NCBI GenBank assembly: GCA_948470475.1
Contig: OX419344.1
Span: 21,853,225 to 21,917,224, forward strand
DNA: 64,000 nt
Direction: 5' to 3'
Origin: Galaxea fascicularis
Taxonomy: Eukaryota; Cnidaria; Anthozoa; Scleractinia; Euphylliidae
The position numbers and the translations under genes are program-made. The notes beneath the pieces are model-generated. The model ran no database searches, had not been told where the DNA came from, and saw only the letters and a program-made list of their open reading frames with translations. Positions 36,956-50,147 of the stretch are shown in pieces. The first letter of the stretch is position 1, and the number at the start of each line of letters is the position of its first letter.

Positions 36956-39700
36956 TGAGCAAGATGGCAGGATTCGATGTCCCATGCACAGAAATCTTTC
37001 ATTTTTTTTAACATTCCCAAATTGATTTTTTGTTCATTTTTGGACAGTGTGGAGATAATTGTAAATAAAATCTGTTTCTGGAAAGAAAAGTAGGGGTCAC
37101 CGACCATTTAAGAGAATAAACTAAAGGCGAAGGGAACGAAACAGCTACCATCCTTTTACTTGGTTAGCTTTCTTCCTCAGACAAGCTACTAAGAATTACT
37201 TTATTGGGGGAGGTTGTACAACTGCGGTTGTTAATACTTTGGACTCTGTCGACAGGAATACTTTCCTGTGGTGCTGTTTATTACAATGTACGAGGTGGTT
37301 CTCCTTTTAAGTCTGTGAATGAAATTCTAAAGCGTGACCATTTAAATGAAAGCTACTGAGCAGTACTTTCCTGTTGTGCTGTTTTTTATGTACAAGGTCT
37401 ACAAGGTGGTTTTAATTTTGAGTCTGTGGATTAAATCCTTAAGTGTGACAATTTAGATGAAAACTACTGAGCAACAGATGGTTCTTAACTTACGGAACTT
37501 ATATCTATCAATTGTTCCAGTTTTGCGTGATCTATTAAACAGAAAACGTTAAGGGTTTTCCGTCGTTTAAACTTGGATAACAAGTCTTAAGAACCCAGGA
37601 ATGTCAGATAATCCCCACTTAACAGACACGAAATCCGCTGAGAACATCAGGAATTATCATCAAAAACTCATCGATTCTGTTCAAAAGCATTGTTTTCCAT
37701 CAAATAAACAATCGAACGTTTTAAATTATTCAAAACTGTTTCACGCCCAGCCAGTTATATCTCAAATCAATCTTCATACAACAAATTTCATGTATTCTCT
37801 CCAAAAGTTTTCTGGTGCCTTGCGGGGGAATAAAGGCTGTTAGCGCTATGAAGTATTTGTACGCCTCATTACCATATTATAATCCCTAATTATAGGGTAT
37901 TTGCTTCTAGCACTTTCATGGCCTTAATTGATATCGATAATCATTGGTTCTGTAATTATTTTCCAACTAAGCATGACCGCTATCATTAAACCCACCGCCC
38001 ACACCAATTATTTGTCGGGTATAATATTAAATACCACACTGGAAAGTTCTACTCGGTAACTTTCATCTGAATGATTACACTTCAGAATTTCATCCACAGA
38101 TTCAAAGGCAAGAACAATCTTGTACAGTACAATTGAGCAGCACCACGGGAAGCACTGCTCAGTAGCTTTCAGAACTTTCATTTGATTGGTCTCACGTCAG
38201 GATTTAGGCTAGCACAATAATAACACGCCGACAGCAGTATGTTATTGAGCGCGTGAACTTAGCAGTGGTTAGATAGCGTCCGTTTAAATGCTTCCCGCTT
38301 ATAGTTTATGCTTTTCTTCACTAAGAGACACAGTTGAAAGTAAAAGGTCACAATTGACAAGAGGTGATGTGGTGGGTTAAACGCCGAGGAAGTTATCGTC
38401 ATGGTAGCAATGAATTCGTCACTTTCCCCCATTTTCATAGTCAGAAACAGGAAAAGGCTTTTAGATCGGCGAGTAAATGTTTGTACCGCAAAAGGAAATT
38501 GATCGATTGTGTTGAAGAATTAATTACGTTAAACTGAGATATAAACTTTATCACGAGTAAATCAAGTCCGTGTACGGCAGACTTTCGATCGAGAGCAGAA
38601 CTCTCAAGAACATCTGAGGATGAATTTCTCCAATATGTACAGCTTTATTTTCTGTGGTGCAACTTAGGCGTCATAATTTACCAGCGAAGATAAAGTTTTT
38701 GACAATCTCAGTGAAATAGGATATTGAATTATGGCTCCTTCAGAATGAGGACAATTTCGAAATTATGTTTGTTGCCCAATGTTACCACGGCCAAACAAAT
38801 CAGTCAGGGCAATAATCCAAATTACGTTTTTATCTCTCAACCATCATGCATTACAAAAGTATCAATGTTCATTTTGTCAAAACGAGATTCATTTTAATTC
38901 CACTTATGACAGGATAATCCCCTGACGGGAGCAAATTGATTTGATATATCCTGACGATCATCTTCGCGTATCAGTGGACTAATATGACTTTCACAAATGA
39001 CTACATGGAATGTCATCAAACTCCAAACAAAGCGACGAATTCAAAATGATTACTTTGCCGCTGTAACAAGGTGTAGTTACAAAATATAGGAACATTAGAT
39101 TCAGAGATAAAATCTAATATTATTCTTCAGGGTTCGAATAAGAGAGATTAATACAAGGGGCTCTCGCCCGTATGTGTGGTGTAGGGTTTCCTATCATTCA
39201 AGTGGGCTAAAGCTCAATGGCCTTGGACACGCAACAGCATAACTCTTCGACATCAAAGGTAGCGGTGATAGGTAAGTTGTTTTCCCAGAATCATTGGTAA
39301 ATAACTTGCTTTGAAATTCCGGCCCGCGGAAATTTTGTCTGTGATCCCGCAAGTATCGGTGTATCCCACAACCGAGCACTCATCTCCGCCACGAAGCCGC
39401 GCCAAAACAAACTTTCCGTTTAGAACATTGACAAACCTGTGATGGCGCCCCCGCGCGACCTTTCGACGAGCTATATAACAAATAAACGAGAATTGAATTC
39501 ATTCTTTCAGCTCATTATGCTGATAGGCTGGTGTTGGAGGTTCAAGGACTGTCTTAGAGGAGGTAAAAGCTTTCTTTTCTGCTATTAGAGAGTAAATGAT
39601 TTTATCGCGAATTCGAATTGAGCTACAAAATCTTGAACATTCTTGAAACAGCTATCAAAACAGAGTGTTTCTTTTTTTTTTTTTTTTTTTACAAGACGGT
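36956..39700. other. Repeat-rich intergenic DNA, no gene seen
   Basis: Contains dispersed-repeat units at about 37230-37480 and 38030-38210 and a poly(T) run at 39670-39690. A stretch at 39400-39480 (CCCCCGCGCGACC, then GAGCTATATAACAAATAAA) resembles a core promoter, but no transcript downstream can be supported. Confidence 0.45.
37230..37480 (+). repeat. Dispersed repeat, two tandem units (GCTACTGAGCAGTACTTTCC)
   Basis: Two units with GTGACCATTTAAATGAAAGC, CTACTGAGCAGTACTTTCCT, GTGCTGTTT and a GAGTCTGTG-type block. Degenerate copies of the same family lie at 35510-35575 (reverse), 38030-38210 (reverse), 40190-40440 (reverse), 42890-43340 (forward), 47610-47690 (reverse) and 55180-55215. I recall this family as common in coral genomes. 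Confidence 0.7.
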
Positions 39701-40189
39701 TTTTATCTACACCTACATTCAATCACAAACCGTGAACTACGGCATACACTTTCATACTGTCAGTTCGGTTTCTTTCTTTATTGACTGGCAAAAATGAATA
39801 AACCAGTAAAGAAGACTTAAGATTTGATGACTCCAGGAAAACGAAAACCAGTTTCAGAGACCTTGCCTCTCCGGTGCACCGGTGCGGAATAGTACTCTGT
39901 GGTTTGTCAGTGGCATGGTGTTTAATTAAATTTCCATTTCAGATAACAGATTTCAAATAGACGCGGCATACTCTCAAGGCAAGACAAAAACTTTCATAAT
40001 ACAACACAAAAGGAACGAAAAGGTACTAGATTTGGGTAACCACGGCCCGAGATCGTGTCGTCTAACTGAAAGCGGCCTAAGAATCATTTTGTACATTAGG
40101 GCTCTTTCTCTATGGGCTCAAATGTTATAAGAGTCGCATCGAGTCTTGCACTGCTAAGTACTGAGCTATTAGCATTATATTTAGAACAA

Positions 40190-40440
40190 CCTTGTACAAG
40201 GTAAACCAGCACCACGCCAAGTAACGCTCAGTAGCTTTCATTTGAATGGTCCCACTGGTAAAACTAGTCGGCCTGGACAGCATGATAAGCAGTACTGTAC
40301 CTCAGACAAATCAGGACTACTAAGAACTTTAATTTGCCGGTCACACTTCAGGATTTTGCCGGCCCACCGACCTGGAATTGGAATTATCAGCAGTGACAGC
40401 ACAGTTCAGAGAAGCATTGCTTTTATGTGAAAGGACACAA
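40190..40440 (-). repeat. Dispersed repeat, degenerate reverse copies
   Basis: Reverse-complement units: AGCTTTCATTTGAATGG followed by TCCCACT, then a second unit with CACTTCAGGATTTTGCC and a third with GAAAGGACACAATTGAAG. Each is diverged from the forward copies at 37230-37480. Confidence 0.55.
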
Positions 40441-42889
40441 TTGAAGATTTTTCCGCAGACTTTAACTGTGGTATCTCTATGCACTGTACCTATTAGCCTC
40501 CTGGAGGGAATGCTATCTCCGTAGCAAAGAATTTTATAGGTTTTGCTGAACTCTTTTCACTTCTTGGATGGAATCCTAAGGCTTCAGGGAGTTTTGAGGA
40601 GACTTGGTTACACCCCCAGGAGCTGCCTTTGTCTCAAAATGTCGCGTGACTTCCCTGCACAATCTAAACACGCAAAGCTGTTAATTCTTTTTAACCATAA
40701 TGTTTGTTTGGATCACGCGAGATAAAATAATAGCCCGCTTTAGCAACATGCAACACTGGGAAACTTTAAATCAGACTGCAGTCATGAAGAATGGAAATCT
40801 TATTTCTCTGGAATGAAGGTTGATTCCTCTTAAGCGAGACGTAACTGGTCGCAAACAAATACTCAAGTCTCTGTGGAACGTCAACCCAACTTTCAAACTT
40901 ATTTTCTCAGTTAGCTTCAATAGTGAAACATCTAGCATCACTTTGGTGAGCTGCTCTCTAGTCATTTGAATAGATGTCTCGCTAGATACTCATCAACCGC
41001 CCGCTTGATCAAGTAATGACATTTCAAGAAGAAGTCGGATTCTGATCAAAACAGGATTAGAGACTGTTGGCGGGACGCCGGCCTCTTTGCTTGGTTTGAT
41101 TTTCGTTAGATCCCAGCTAATTAAGACAAATTTATCTTTGGCACCACATAAAGCAAAACCTTGTCGCATTAGCGCTACTAAACGAAACGCCAGGAGAACG
41201 TCGTGTTATCTTGTTGCAAAACACCCCTTGTTCTCTTTGGATACATTGGGCGAATTTGTTTCGAAATGAAAGCATTTGATTGATGATTATTTTCTTTATT
41301 TTTATAACCTGCATGTTTGATCAAGTAGTAAAAATGTAAGGAGAACTGAACTGTTGGTCATCGTTCGGGTTTGAAGATTTTTGTTGACGCGCTTCAGAGA
41401 CGCGATCAACGCCATATTGTTTTCATGTTCCTTGGGATGTTGGCTTCCACATATTTTGTTCGTTGTATTTTCCTTGTTTGTTAGAAACTTCAGCTCAAGA
41501 GGCAGAACTTGAAAAAGGCGGTTGTGGCACAAGACCGGTTTGTTTATCAGATGCAAAGGTTGGTTTTGTAACCGTTGCCGCTCGCTAGCGGCTACGCTAT
41601 GTAATCGTTTTTTACTTTACACCTTCAACTTTCAAGATCTGATTGAAGACTGGGGAGAATGTGGGGCTACATCAAGATAACACCAGCTGGCTCCAACAAA
41701 AATGAAACCTTGATGTATCATTTCAGTCTTGTTTTCACAGGCAGTCATCCAAAAAATTAACACCCCACTGTCTGGAAGGGCATAACTTTTTTTTTGTTTC
41801 ACCCTCTCGCTTAAAGCAGTCAACATTGATTTAATTACGTTGTAATATTTGATTCTGCTAATCAAATCCTATAAGTATGGCCATGCACATTGTACAGATG
41901 AAAACTGTCAAACTATGTTTTTCGAGGTCCAAAGAGGACGCTTTCGGTATTTGGAAGCGTGAGTGCTTAGATCAATCAAGATTTCGAGTACACGTACTAA
42001 TTTAAATGCGATGCTTGCTGCTCTTCGATTTCACGATTTGCGAAAGACGACAAATGTGGCGATATTGATTTAATGTCAAACTTTAAAGAATAAGAGGTCC
42101 GATTTTTCTTCATTTTCATTCTTCAATTTTCAAGTCGAGCTCCAAATTGCATTTCCTGTGAAATGTCTAAATAGGCGAACCGTAACAGACAACTTGAAGA
42201 GGCTCTTCACTCTGTCCAGTTTTGTAGCCTACAGTTCTCGTCTTTTGTCTGAGAATAATGATTGCGGAATATTTCATGATGACCGAAGTTAAAAGTAAGT
42301 CTCGTTTTACGTTACTTATAGAGCACTTATTTTCGATAAAACTACGACAAATCGTCTACTTTTCATTCAGATCTATTTTGCGGACAGAGCCGGAATCGAA
42401 ACTGTCGGCGAAAAGGGTTGGTTCACTCAAGCTTTTTCATCTTTGTAAGTCCACACTCGATTATCACAAAATGCTAGCTTCCCTGCAGTTTTCTCTACGA
42501 AAATAACAATTAGTAATTGTGAATTCCCACTGGCTTGTGGCACAACAAATATATCGATCTCATCGGTACTTCTGCAGAATTCGGCCGAATTTTTACTGAG
42601 CAGCCGTGTCAAATTGATTTTTCAATACAGACCACTAAACATAGCAAGTTCATTTCAATATGAATAAAATGTAGGCTGAGTTACTAAAGTGCTCTCAGTT
42701 ATATCAAAACAAATGCATTTCGACTTTAATACTTCAGTTTGTGGTTCAATTAAACCTCTTAGTGTCAGTCTTTGCGCCTGAGGATAAAATGGAAATGAAT
42801 TTCAACATTTTTAATGGGCATTAGGGGGTTAGGGGGCATTAGGGCTCTTTCCTTTGATTCTGTTTATTATGCTATGATTGCTTAAAACC

Positions 42890-43340
42890 CAAAAGCTTGA
42901 ACATTCCGATGGAAACGAAAGAACAGTTTATTCCTGTGCTGCTGTTCATTATGAACTGCAAAGAGCTTCGATCAGTTTTCAGTGGTCTTCAGTGGCCGTA
43001 TAAAATCTCGGAGTGTGACCGCATTCAAACCGGAAAGCTACTGCCTAGTGTTTTGCTGTACATGTGTGGCTGTTTCAGCTGTTTGAAGTGTTGAACAATG
43101 TGATTCTAACACTGTCAAGGTGAATCTCTATGTGAAATTTTTAGAGTGTGACCGGTTCAAGGGAAAACTACGGAGCAGTACCTTCTTGTTGTGCAGTTCG
43201 GTATCACGCTTTAAAAGGTGGCTTCAACGCTGAATTTGGGATAAAATCCAAAACTTCTGTGACCATTCAAATGAAAACTACTGAGAGGTACAACTACAAC
43301 CTTCTTGTTGTTATTGCGTCTCCTAAGAAGGTGCTCTCTC
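42890..43340 (+). repeat. Dispersed repeat, three or more degenerate forward copies
   Basis: Successive units contain GTGTGACCGCATTCAAAC then GGAAAGCTACTGCC, GTGTGACCGGTTCAAGGG then AAAACTACGGAGCAGTACC, and GTGACCATTCAAATGAAAAC then TACTGAGAGG. Each is separated by a block with CTTGTTGT or GTTTTGCTGT. This is the family described at 37230. Confidence 0.6.
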
Positions 43341-43765
43341 TAACACCCTAAATTGAGAGCACTGTAATTAAAGCGGCCACTCGGAGCAAACAGTACAAGT
43401 TTGTAACGTTTAAGCTTTTGTGTGAAAATCTTCAGATGGAAGAATACCGCAATACTCTCAGTTAGTAAGCCATGCAGTGAGGAATAGCTGAAAGCTCTCT
43501 TTTGAGTCCGTGTGAAGCTCCTTTGTTCAGTGTTTTTAATAACAAGCTTAAGGATTTTCGCTTCTCTTGATTGAGTATCTCCTTTTAGGGTTATCTGTTG
43601 ATACCATTTGTACGCTATTTTCTTCCTAGGCATCGGAGGAATAAGGAATTTCTCAAGGATTACATTAATCAGTCGAATGACAGTCACCCAGTAATGTATG
43701 CAAAGTACCCCGACATAATCATAACACAGTTCGTGCAAGCAGTTTTTGTCCGGAGTTAAACAAGA

Positions 43766-46700
43766 ATGATGGCTCTTCGAATCTTTCTCAGATGGATCTT
43801 CCTTGCTACAAGGAGACTTCGAAGAATGAGGATTCTATTCTCGGCTTTCACCGTAGTGACTCTTTGGCAACTATACATTTTAAACAGGGGGCATTATTCT
43901 ATGCACGATCGTATGTATGCATACAAGGAACGCAAAGAATTCAACCCTGCATTTGAACGATTTGCAACAAAGTTGCAACTCGGTTTACGGGGCAGAATAT
44001 TTGCGGTTGGTGCTACAAATCTCCAAAGAGGACACGATTCGACGAGACGCCTGAGAACGGAGGAAGTCGCTCGACACCGTAGGGATGACCTCCTGAGTGC
44101 CCATCAAGATTTTCAAACAACAAATCCTATTGAGGGAACAAAGAGTGAGGGGAAAAGTCCAGTATCGGATTTGTGGTCACCTAGAATTGCAGCTGCTGAA
44201 GAACTAAGACAGCATTTCTGCGGGGATTTTAACCTGACTCGTGCTAACAAGCATTCTTACGGGACTTGTGAACCGCACAAGCCAGCGCCAGATGCTTGTA
44301 AGCTTGCCAAGCAGTTATACCCTTATAATCCATACTTATCTGAATGCAAGGCGAACAAGGAAAACGGTGAGATCTGCACTTTCAAAACTAAGGCTGATAA
44401 GAAGGAAACCGTTATTACAGCTAGATGCGACGAACAAGTTTGTCAGAGAATGGCAGACAAACACAGGAACTCCAGGAGGAAATCGTTGACTTTTGGTGTT
44501 TACACTGTTGATCCAGAAGATGGGGTTTTAATGTCCTTGCTAAACGTTTCAGAGGTGTCCGAGCTGGAAACACAGCTGCCGCGAATTGCACTTCTCACCT
44601 CGAGGCAAAAGTTTAACTTTTTATTCGTGAAGTGCTTTGAAGATCTACAACAAACACTCGCGTCGCAACTAATCTCTGTCCCACCTCCAATCACAACAAC
44701 TCAAGAGACGCCCAAAACACGGACTAAAAATACCGTCAACGTTAACATCGTGCTATTAGATTCCGTCTCCAGGTCTCATTTTTATCGCTCTCTCCCCAAA
44801 ACAGTCGAAGTGCTCCGGAAACTGGCTGTGAATACGAAAAGCGCCTCTGCAGCGGTTTTTGACTTTGAGTTGTTCCAGGCTGTTCACGGGCACACGACGC
44901 AAAATGAGCATGCGCTCTTTACTGGCCAGCTGCTGCCTCCTTCAGACCCACAGGAGAATCATCCTTCAGTGGAGGCGGGAGTGCTGTTTGGGCACTTCAA
45001 GAGAGCTGGGTACCAAACCTTGTGGCAAGATGATTTGTGTTGGATGGCGGGCTGGGGACTACTGGCTGACTTAGGAGCGGAAGACTGGGAAGAGTTGAAG
45101 TACAAACTCGATGAAAACTTTGTGGACAACACAGGTGATTATGCAAAGTTAACTCTTAAGCAGCCATAGTGATCAGTATCTGACTTCTCTATACCCTACG
45201 ATATTAATGCATGGTCCGAAGAATAAAGCGAAAAGGTTACCACCAACGAAATGTTTTGATTGTTGAGCAGATTCTCTCAACTTGTACCATAAGAAATATA
45301 TTAAAAACATAAACAAGAATATATGTGTTGATATCGGGGAAGGTTGAAGCATTCTTTGACCTTTTCTACAGCAACATGCTCCTCTCAGGATCAAAATTTT
45401 GTTCCCGAAACCTGCTGCTCATTTTAGCTTCTAGTTGAATTAGGTAAGCCAGGGGATTCCACCTGCTCCTCAATCAAAAGCTAACAAAAATATTTTTCAT
45501 TTTCTCTTTCTGTTTTGAGGTTTAACGCATTCAAGCTGTGAAGTCCTGAAGTCACTTTCAATCGATTCTCCATTCAACGGACCTGACGGCAATCAAATCT
45601 GCTACAACGGCAAGCCTCAGCACAGTTACTTCCTCCAGTACACGGTAGACATGTTGAAGACGATCCGGACATCCAGAAAGGTTCCACCGCTATTTTCCTT
45701 CACTACGCTCAACGTAGGACACGATGACACAGGCCTCAGGATACAGTCCCTTGATTCTGACCTTGCGCACTACGTGGATACCATGGCAACCGATCAAGAC
45801 ACGCTGACCATCATGCTAGCGGACCATGGTAATACCTACACTGAGTACACGACTGCCATCTTGGAGGGGCGCTTCGAAATGTTTCACCCAAGCCTGTTTA
45901 TGATTGTACCCAACAATGTCGCTGGGATCTTGGGAAAGGAAGCCATGGCCGCGTTGGAAGTAAACCAAAGGAGACTGTTGACGATGATCGACTTGCACCA
46001 TACACTGTTGCCACTTGCGGGGTCAATATCAAGATTTGTCAAACCTGTCGGGCTATTCACTCCAATATCACCCAATCGCACATGCAATGATGTCGAACTG
46101 AGGACACCCAATTTATGCGTATGTGAAGGTTGGGATAGTCCCACTACAAACGACTCCACAAAAATCGCAATTGTAGAGTTTGCCGTTGGCGAACTTAATA
46201 ACATGGTACTAACACAGTTTTTGAAAGCTACAAAAAGCCGAGAAAAGGCGTATCCTGTTTTACGTGCCTGCCAAAGATTGCGCCCATTACGGTTTGCAAA
46301 TGTTCGCGAACGAAACTCCAAATCAGATGGTGCGCTTATAACAACTTTAGATATCTATTTCCAAGCTGGAGACGTTGTAAAACACAAGGAAGACATTTTC
46401 CATGTAGAGGTGAAATCTAAAGATATGAGAATTCAGAATTCATTAGAAATGGAATTGGTTCACTTCGATAGATTAACGCCGTTCGGAAAATACGACGTAT
46501 GTGCAGATCAAGGAGTACAAATCAAACTATGCATCTGTTCAGAAAATAAAGTGCAAAAGAGTTTTTCCATGACACTAGAAAAGGCACCTTGGGTAGACTA
46601 CACTACTTTTCTCGTCAAGTACGCGAAAGCCCGAAATATTGGTGACATTGAATGTTTGTTTTTGATAAAACGAAATCACAGTGCAGGACAGAGCATCGCA

Positions 46701-46913
46701 TTGGAAGTCGCCAATACTTGTCCTGATGAAAATTTTACGTTACAGATTTCAGCTGAGTTTGATAATTTGAGACTTTCGAGAATACTTCCGTTTGTGATGG
46801 ACGTTCCAGCCGGGAGTATCACATTTGCATTTTCCGCTCGCATAGAAACTGATTTTTGGAGCACAAGCTTGGACGTCGCGGTCAATGTTAAGAGCAAAAC
46901 AAAGCAAACATGA
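43766..46913 (+). CDS. DUF229 family protein, copy C (920 aa, two exons)
   Basis: Exon 1 is 43766-45134, exon 2 is 45520-46913. The 385-bp intron has donor ACACAG|GTGATT and acceptor TTTTGAG|GT. It is in phase 1 within the codon for Gly of NTG-LTHSSC, exactly as in copies A and B; the CDS is 2763 nt. The N-terminus is basic (LRRMR), then a hydrophobic stretch at about 23-40 (ILFSAFTVVTLWQLYIL) predicts a type II anchor. DUF229 signatures are present: NIVLLDSVSRSHFYRSLPKT, GHTTQNEHALFTG, GYQTLWQDDLCW and LADHGNTYTEYTT. The cysteine spacing YGTCEPHKPAPDAC and LSECKANKENGEIC matches the paralogues. The C-terminus is a beta-rich domain with LKLC/IKLCICS motifs shared with A and B. It is clearly more diverged and on the opposite strand. 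The first of two adjacent ATGs is used; the second would lose one residue. Confidence 0.85.
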
Positions 46914-49900
46914 AATAGGGCGGGTAAAAGTAGGTAGAAGTGAAGCAGAGTAAAAAGATACCACTTTAGTTATTTTCAACAAGTATTGCCGAGCACGACG
47001 AAACAAAAACTGAATATGTGTTAAGACAGGTATTTTACAATCAAATTGTATTATTTAAGAAAAATACTGTATGAAAGGAACAGGTAAATTATTTTCACTA
47101 AGTTTTGTAAATTTCTACTTGTAAACTATTTTAAACTAATCAGGGAAAACAAGCGTTGAGTAAATGTCAATAAGTCCTCAATTAAGGCAGTCGAAAAACT
47201 CAATTCTTTGGGGATCTTTTTATAGCCCCAGTTATTGGCTTCAAGTTCATGAAACTTTGAAAAGATGAACGGGTTGTACACAATTTTGAAGCGTGAAATC
47301 GTCTTCACGACTTGGAAATGGAATTTCGTCGTAAACGTTTTGCTTTGGTTTGCGCGCCAATGTTTGTATTGGCGCGCAAACTAGACTACGCGCAAACCAA
47401 AGCAAAACATATCAGATGATAACTCGCTCCTACGCACGCGCCATCCCCGAGTTAAAAAGAAGTCCCAACATCAGCATGACCAAGAAATACCGTTCTGGAT
47501 TCGATTAGTTCAACAAACACTGGTAAATCACGCGCGGGAGAACATAATAACCCATGTTAACCTTTTAGTCTAAATAAGGCAGACAATAGTTCCTAACATC
47601 AATCAAAAACCAGCTTTCACAGCACAATAAAGCACTGCTCCGTAGCTTGCATTTGAATGATCACTTTAGGATCTAACCTGAAACTCATAATTGACATTAT
47701 TATGAGAGGCGTTCCACAGAGAGTTAGACAGGAATGAGCATTCTTAATTTTTCTGCGATTAGAGCCTGGAAATGTTTTTGTCAGGTGTTCTGAGCTGAAA
47801 TGCAATTTATAAATTCTTGGCGATGTTCTTATATTCCGCCTACATGAACGTATTTTACCTCTTGCAGATAATGTGAACTCTCCATAAACACTTGTTCTGA
47901 TCCGATTATTGATATCCAAAACAAGAAGAATGCTAAAGAAATCTTTTTGAACTAATTCTATCCCAACCAAGTTCTTAAGATGTTATAACAAGATCATTCT
48001 CAAAAACCGAAATCAAGTTTTTATGAGGAAAAAAATATGTGCAGGAGCAATTATTCACTGTTTAAAACAGCCATTTTTTATCCCTAAAGGGAGTTGTTAG
48101 TTTCTAAAGAAATGTGGAGCTGCGTCGGTAGGGAATTGGTACCTCCCAGCGAAAATTTGGTTTTATCAAAAGATTCTTTTGATAACGGCAAATTCGCCAG
48201 TTATCAACTCAGTTGATGAAAGCAAATTTTCATTGTTGTCCATCTTTGCGTCTCCTCCCCTTTTTGAATTACACATACTATTGTTATGTTGACAGTGTAA
48301 AATCACACAATCCATGCCGAAATCTCACACCTCTTCTCGCGTGGAAAATTTCTCACACCTCGTTTCGCGTGGGATATTTTCGGCTGTTTTTGCTTAGCTA
48401 ATGAGGTTACACTTCTCTCCAATAGTAACAACAAATCATGACTTGAAACTTTTTCCGAGTATGCCCCAGGATTTAGTTCACAATTTAAAGGTTTCCTCTT
48501 TATGCGTGGTTTCCTCGTTTAATTCTTTGATAAAGAGGGAATAATGATCTGGAACACAATCACACATGAGGTCATTCGGAACCATTTAGCTTAAACTTTA
48601 TCTTTTCTTTTTAGCTGGGAGTTTAGTTTTGAATCTTTCCCTTCCTATGGTTTCATCGTAAGGCACAAACAAACTTTTATTGTTCCTTCTTATTTTTTAA
48701 AGGATAGTAGGGCGAGTGAAACACGCGAGCGAGTGCGAAATTGTATCTCGCGCGGAGATGGGACACACGTGGAAATGAATTCTTTACTATCCATGTGAAA
48801 ATAAAGGACTCTTTGTAGTCTAGCAGTCCCTAAATGAATGGTAGAGCGGGCGCATAAAAAATGCTAGCCGTGTAATATTTTCGATTTGTGGTTCGCTAAC
48901 GCGTACAACGAAAACAGTTTGCGTTGAGACGAGGCACAAAAACAAACAAAAATATCGTCAGATGAGATACAAACTGAACCCCTTCAGAACGTACAGTTCA
49001 AGAGGATAAAGGAGGTGATGTCTAATGATGACATGTGATTTTAACGAATTCTCCCAACATGTGCTACGAGAAATATAGGGAGAAAAACTACTGAGAATGA
49101 GTATGTCTATACCACTGTTTTAAGCTCAGATTTTGTGATCATCGTCTGGATTTGTAATCAAATTCTTCCAGCTTGTGCGCGGGAAATATAGGGTGAACAC
49201 TACGGAGAATATGCATTTATTCCAGAAGTATCTTGAGCGCAAAGTTACGCTTGTGCCAAGAGCGTAATTCTTACATTGTTTGATGGTTAAAAATAGTATT
49301 CAACTATGTAAATCAAAATAAATCCTGGCTTAATAATGAGCACGGTTAAATTTTATTTTCTTTACAAATGTTGCAAACTGTGTTTTCGTAGAAAGAAAGC
49401 ACAAGTAAGATTTCTGATCAGTGTTTTAGGTTTCTGTCGTTACCAGTTCTCATTTGATAATGTTGGTTCTTCGCATTAAGCAGAACCTCGAAATGTTGCA
49501 AGGGTAAAGGGCCTTGTTTCACAGCATGTTGTCGGCACCAAAAGACTCATCATGTAAACGGTCTGCTCTTTCTGACACCCGAATTCACTAAAGATGCCGA
49601 GAGAAGATGATTCCAGTTAAAAACGTTTATGACTTTGTAAGTGACTATCACAGGCATCTTCATCCCTGATTTAATCCGCAGTTCAAATATATGGTTTCAT
49701 ATGTTACATGTTACATTTAAAACGTTTTAGTCGTTTTTTCCTCATGATCGAGGACGAAGTGTGAATCACGGAGTCGTCAGGTTGTTGGGCGGGAGATGCC
49801 GAAAGGATTACAACATGAAAACTAAGTAATGAGGAAAAGTCAAAATTTGAGGCCAACAAATTGATAATCAATTTTGCCATGAAAAATCTTTGTTTCAAAT

Positions 49901-50069
49901 CTCATTGTTGGTCAAATGTCGCACCTCTTTACCAAAAAGTCTCACCTCTAATTTATGCTAGTGAATCACACCTCGTCTCGCGTGAGATATTTTTGTCCAA
50001 ACAAAAGTTTCTGTTGTTCGCGTGTTTAATCAACGAACCGGTTTGTGTTTAATTCAGTCAGCCAAAAAG
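46914..50069. other. Intergenic between DUF229 copy C and Wnt
   Basis: No supported gene. Contents are a nested palindrome at 47337-47408, a reverse dispersed-repeat copy at 47610-47690, and two related blocks near 49045-49110 and 49160-49215 (AATTCTTCC/AATTCTCCC..GTGC....GAAATATAGGG). Two CTCACACCTCG-type words at 48320-48385 recur near 49960-49990 (CACACCTCGTCTCGCGTGAG). Confidence 0.5.
47337..47408. repeat. Nested perfect palindromes
   Basis: The outer arms GTTTTGCTTTGGTTTGCGCG (47337-47356) and its exact complement (47389-47408) enclose an inner hairpin TTTGCGCGCCAAT / ATTGGCGCGCAAA (47349-47361 and 47368-47380) with a 6-base loop. Inner and outer arms share TTTGCGCG, so two alternative folds compete. 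Function unknown. Confidence 0.85.
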
Positions 50070-50077
50070 TATATAAA
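50070..50077 (+). promoter_or_regulatory. TATA box of the Wnt gene
   Basis: TATATAAA lies 71 bp before the Wnt start codon. Transcription would be expected to start about 30 bp downstream, near 50100, giving a 5' leader of roughly 50 nt. Confidence 0.65.
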
Positions 50078-50147
50078 AGAGGCACTAAACCATCACATAT
50101 CATTTCATCTCAACTTGCGCACAACGATAATCGATCACGCCTTCGCC

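Larger units (their letters stand above)
39701..43765. other. Intergenic upstream of DUF229 copy C
   Basis: No exon with a recognisable domain. Several open frames of 60-132 codons occur on both strands, but none has splice context or family resemblance. Degenerate dispersed repeats occupy 40190-40440 and 42890-43340. Confidence 0.45.

Noticed and set aside
39400..39480. TATA-like GCTATATAACAAATAAA as promoter of DUF229 copy C
   Set aside because: It is 4.3 kb upstream of the start codon and no leader exon could be traced, so it is not annotated as a promoter.
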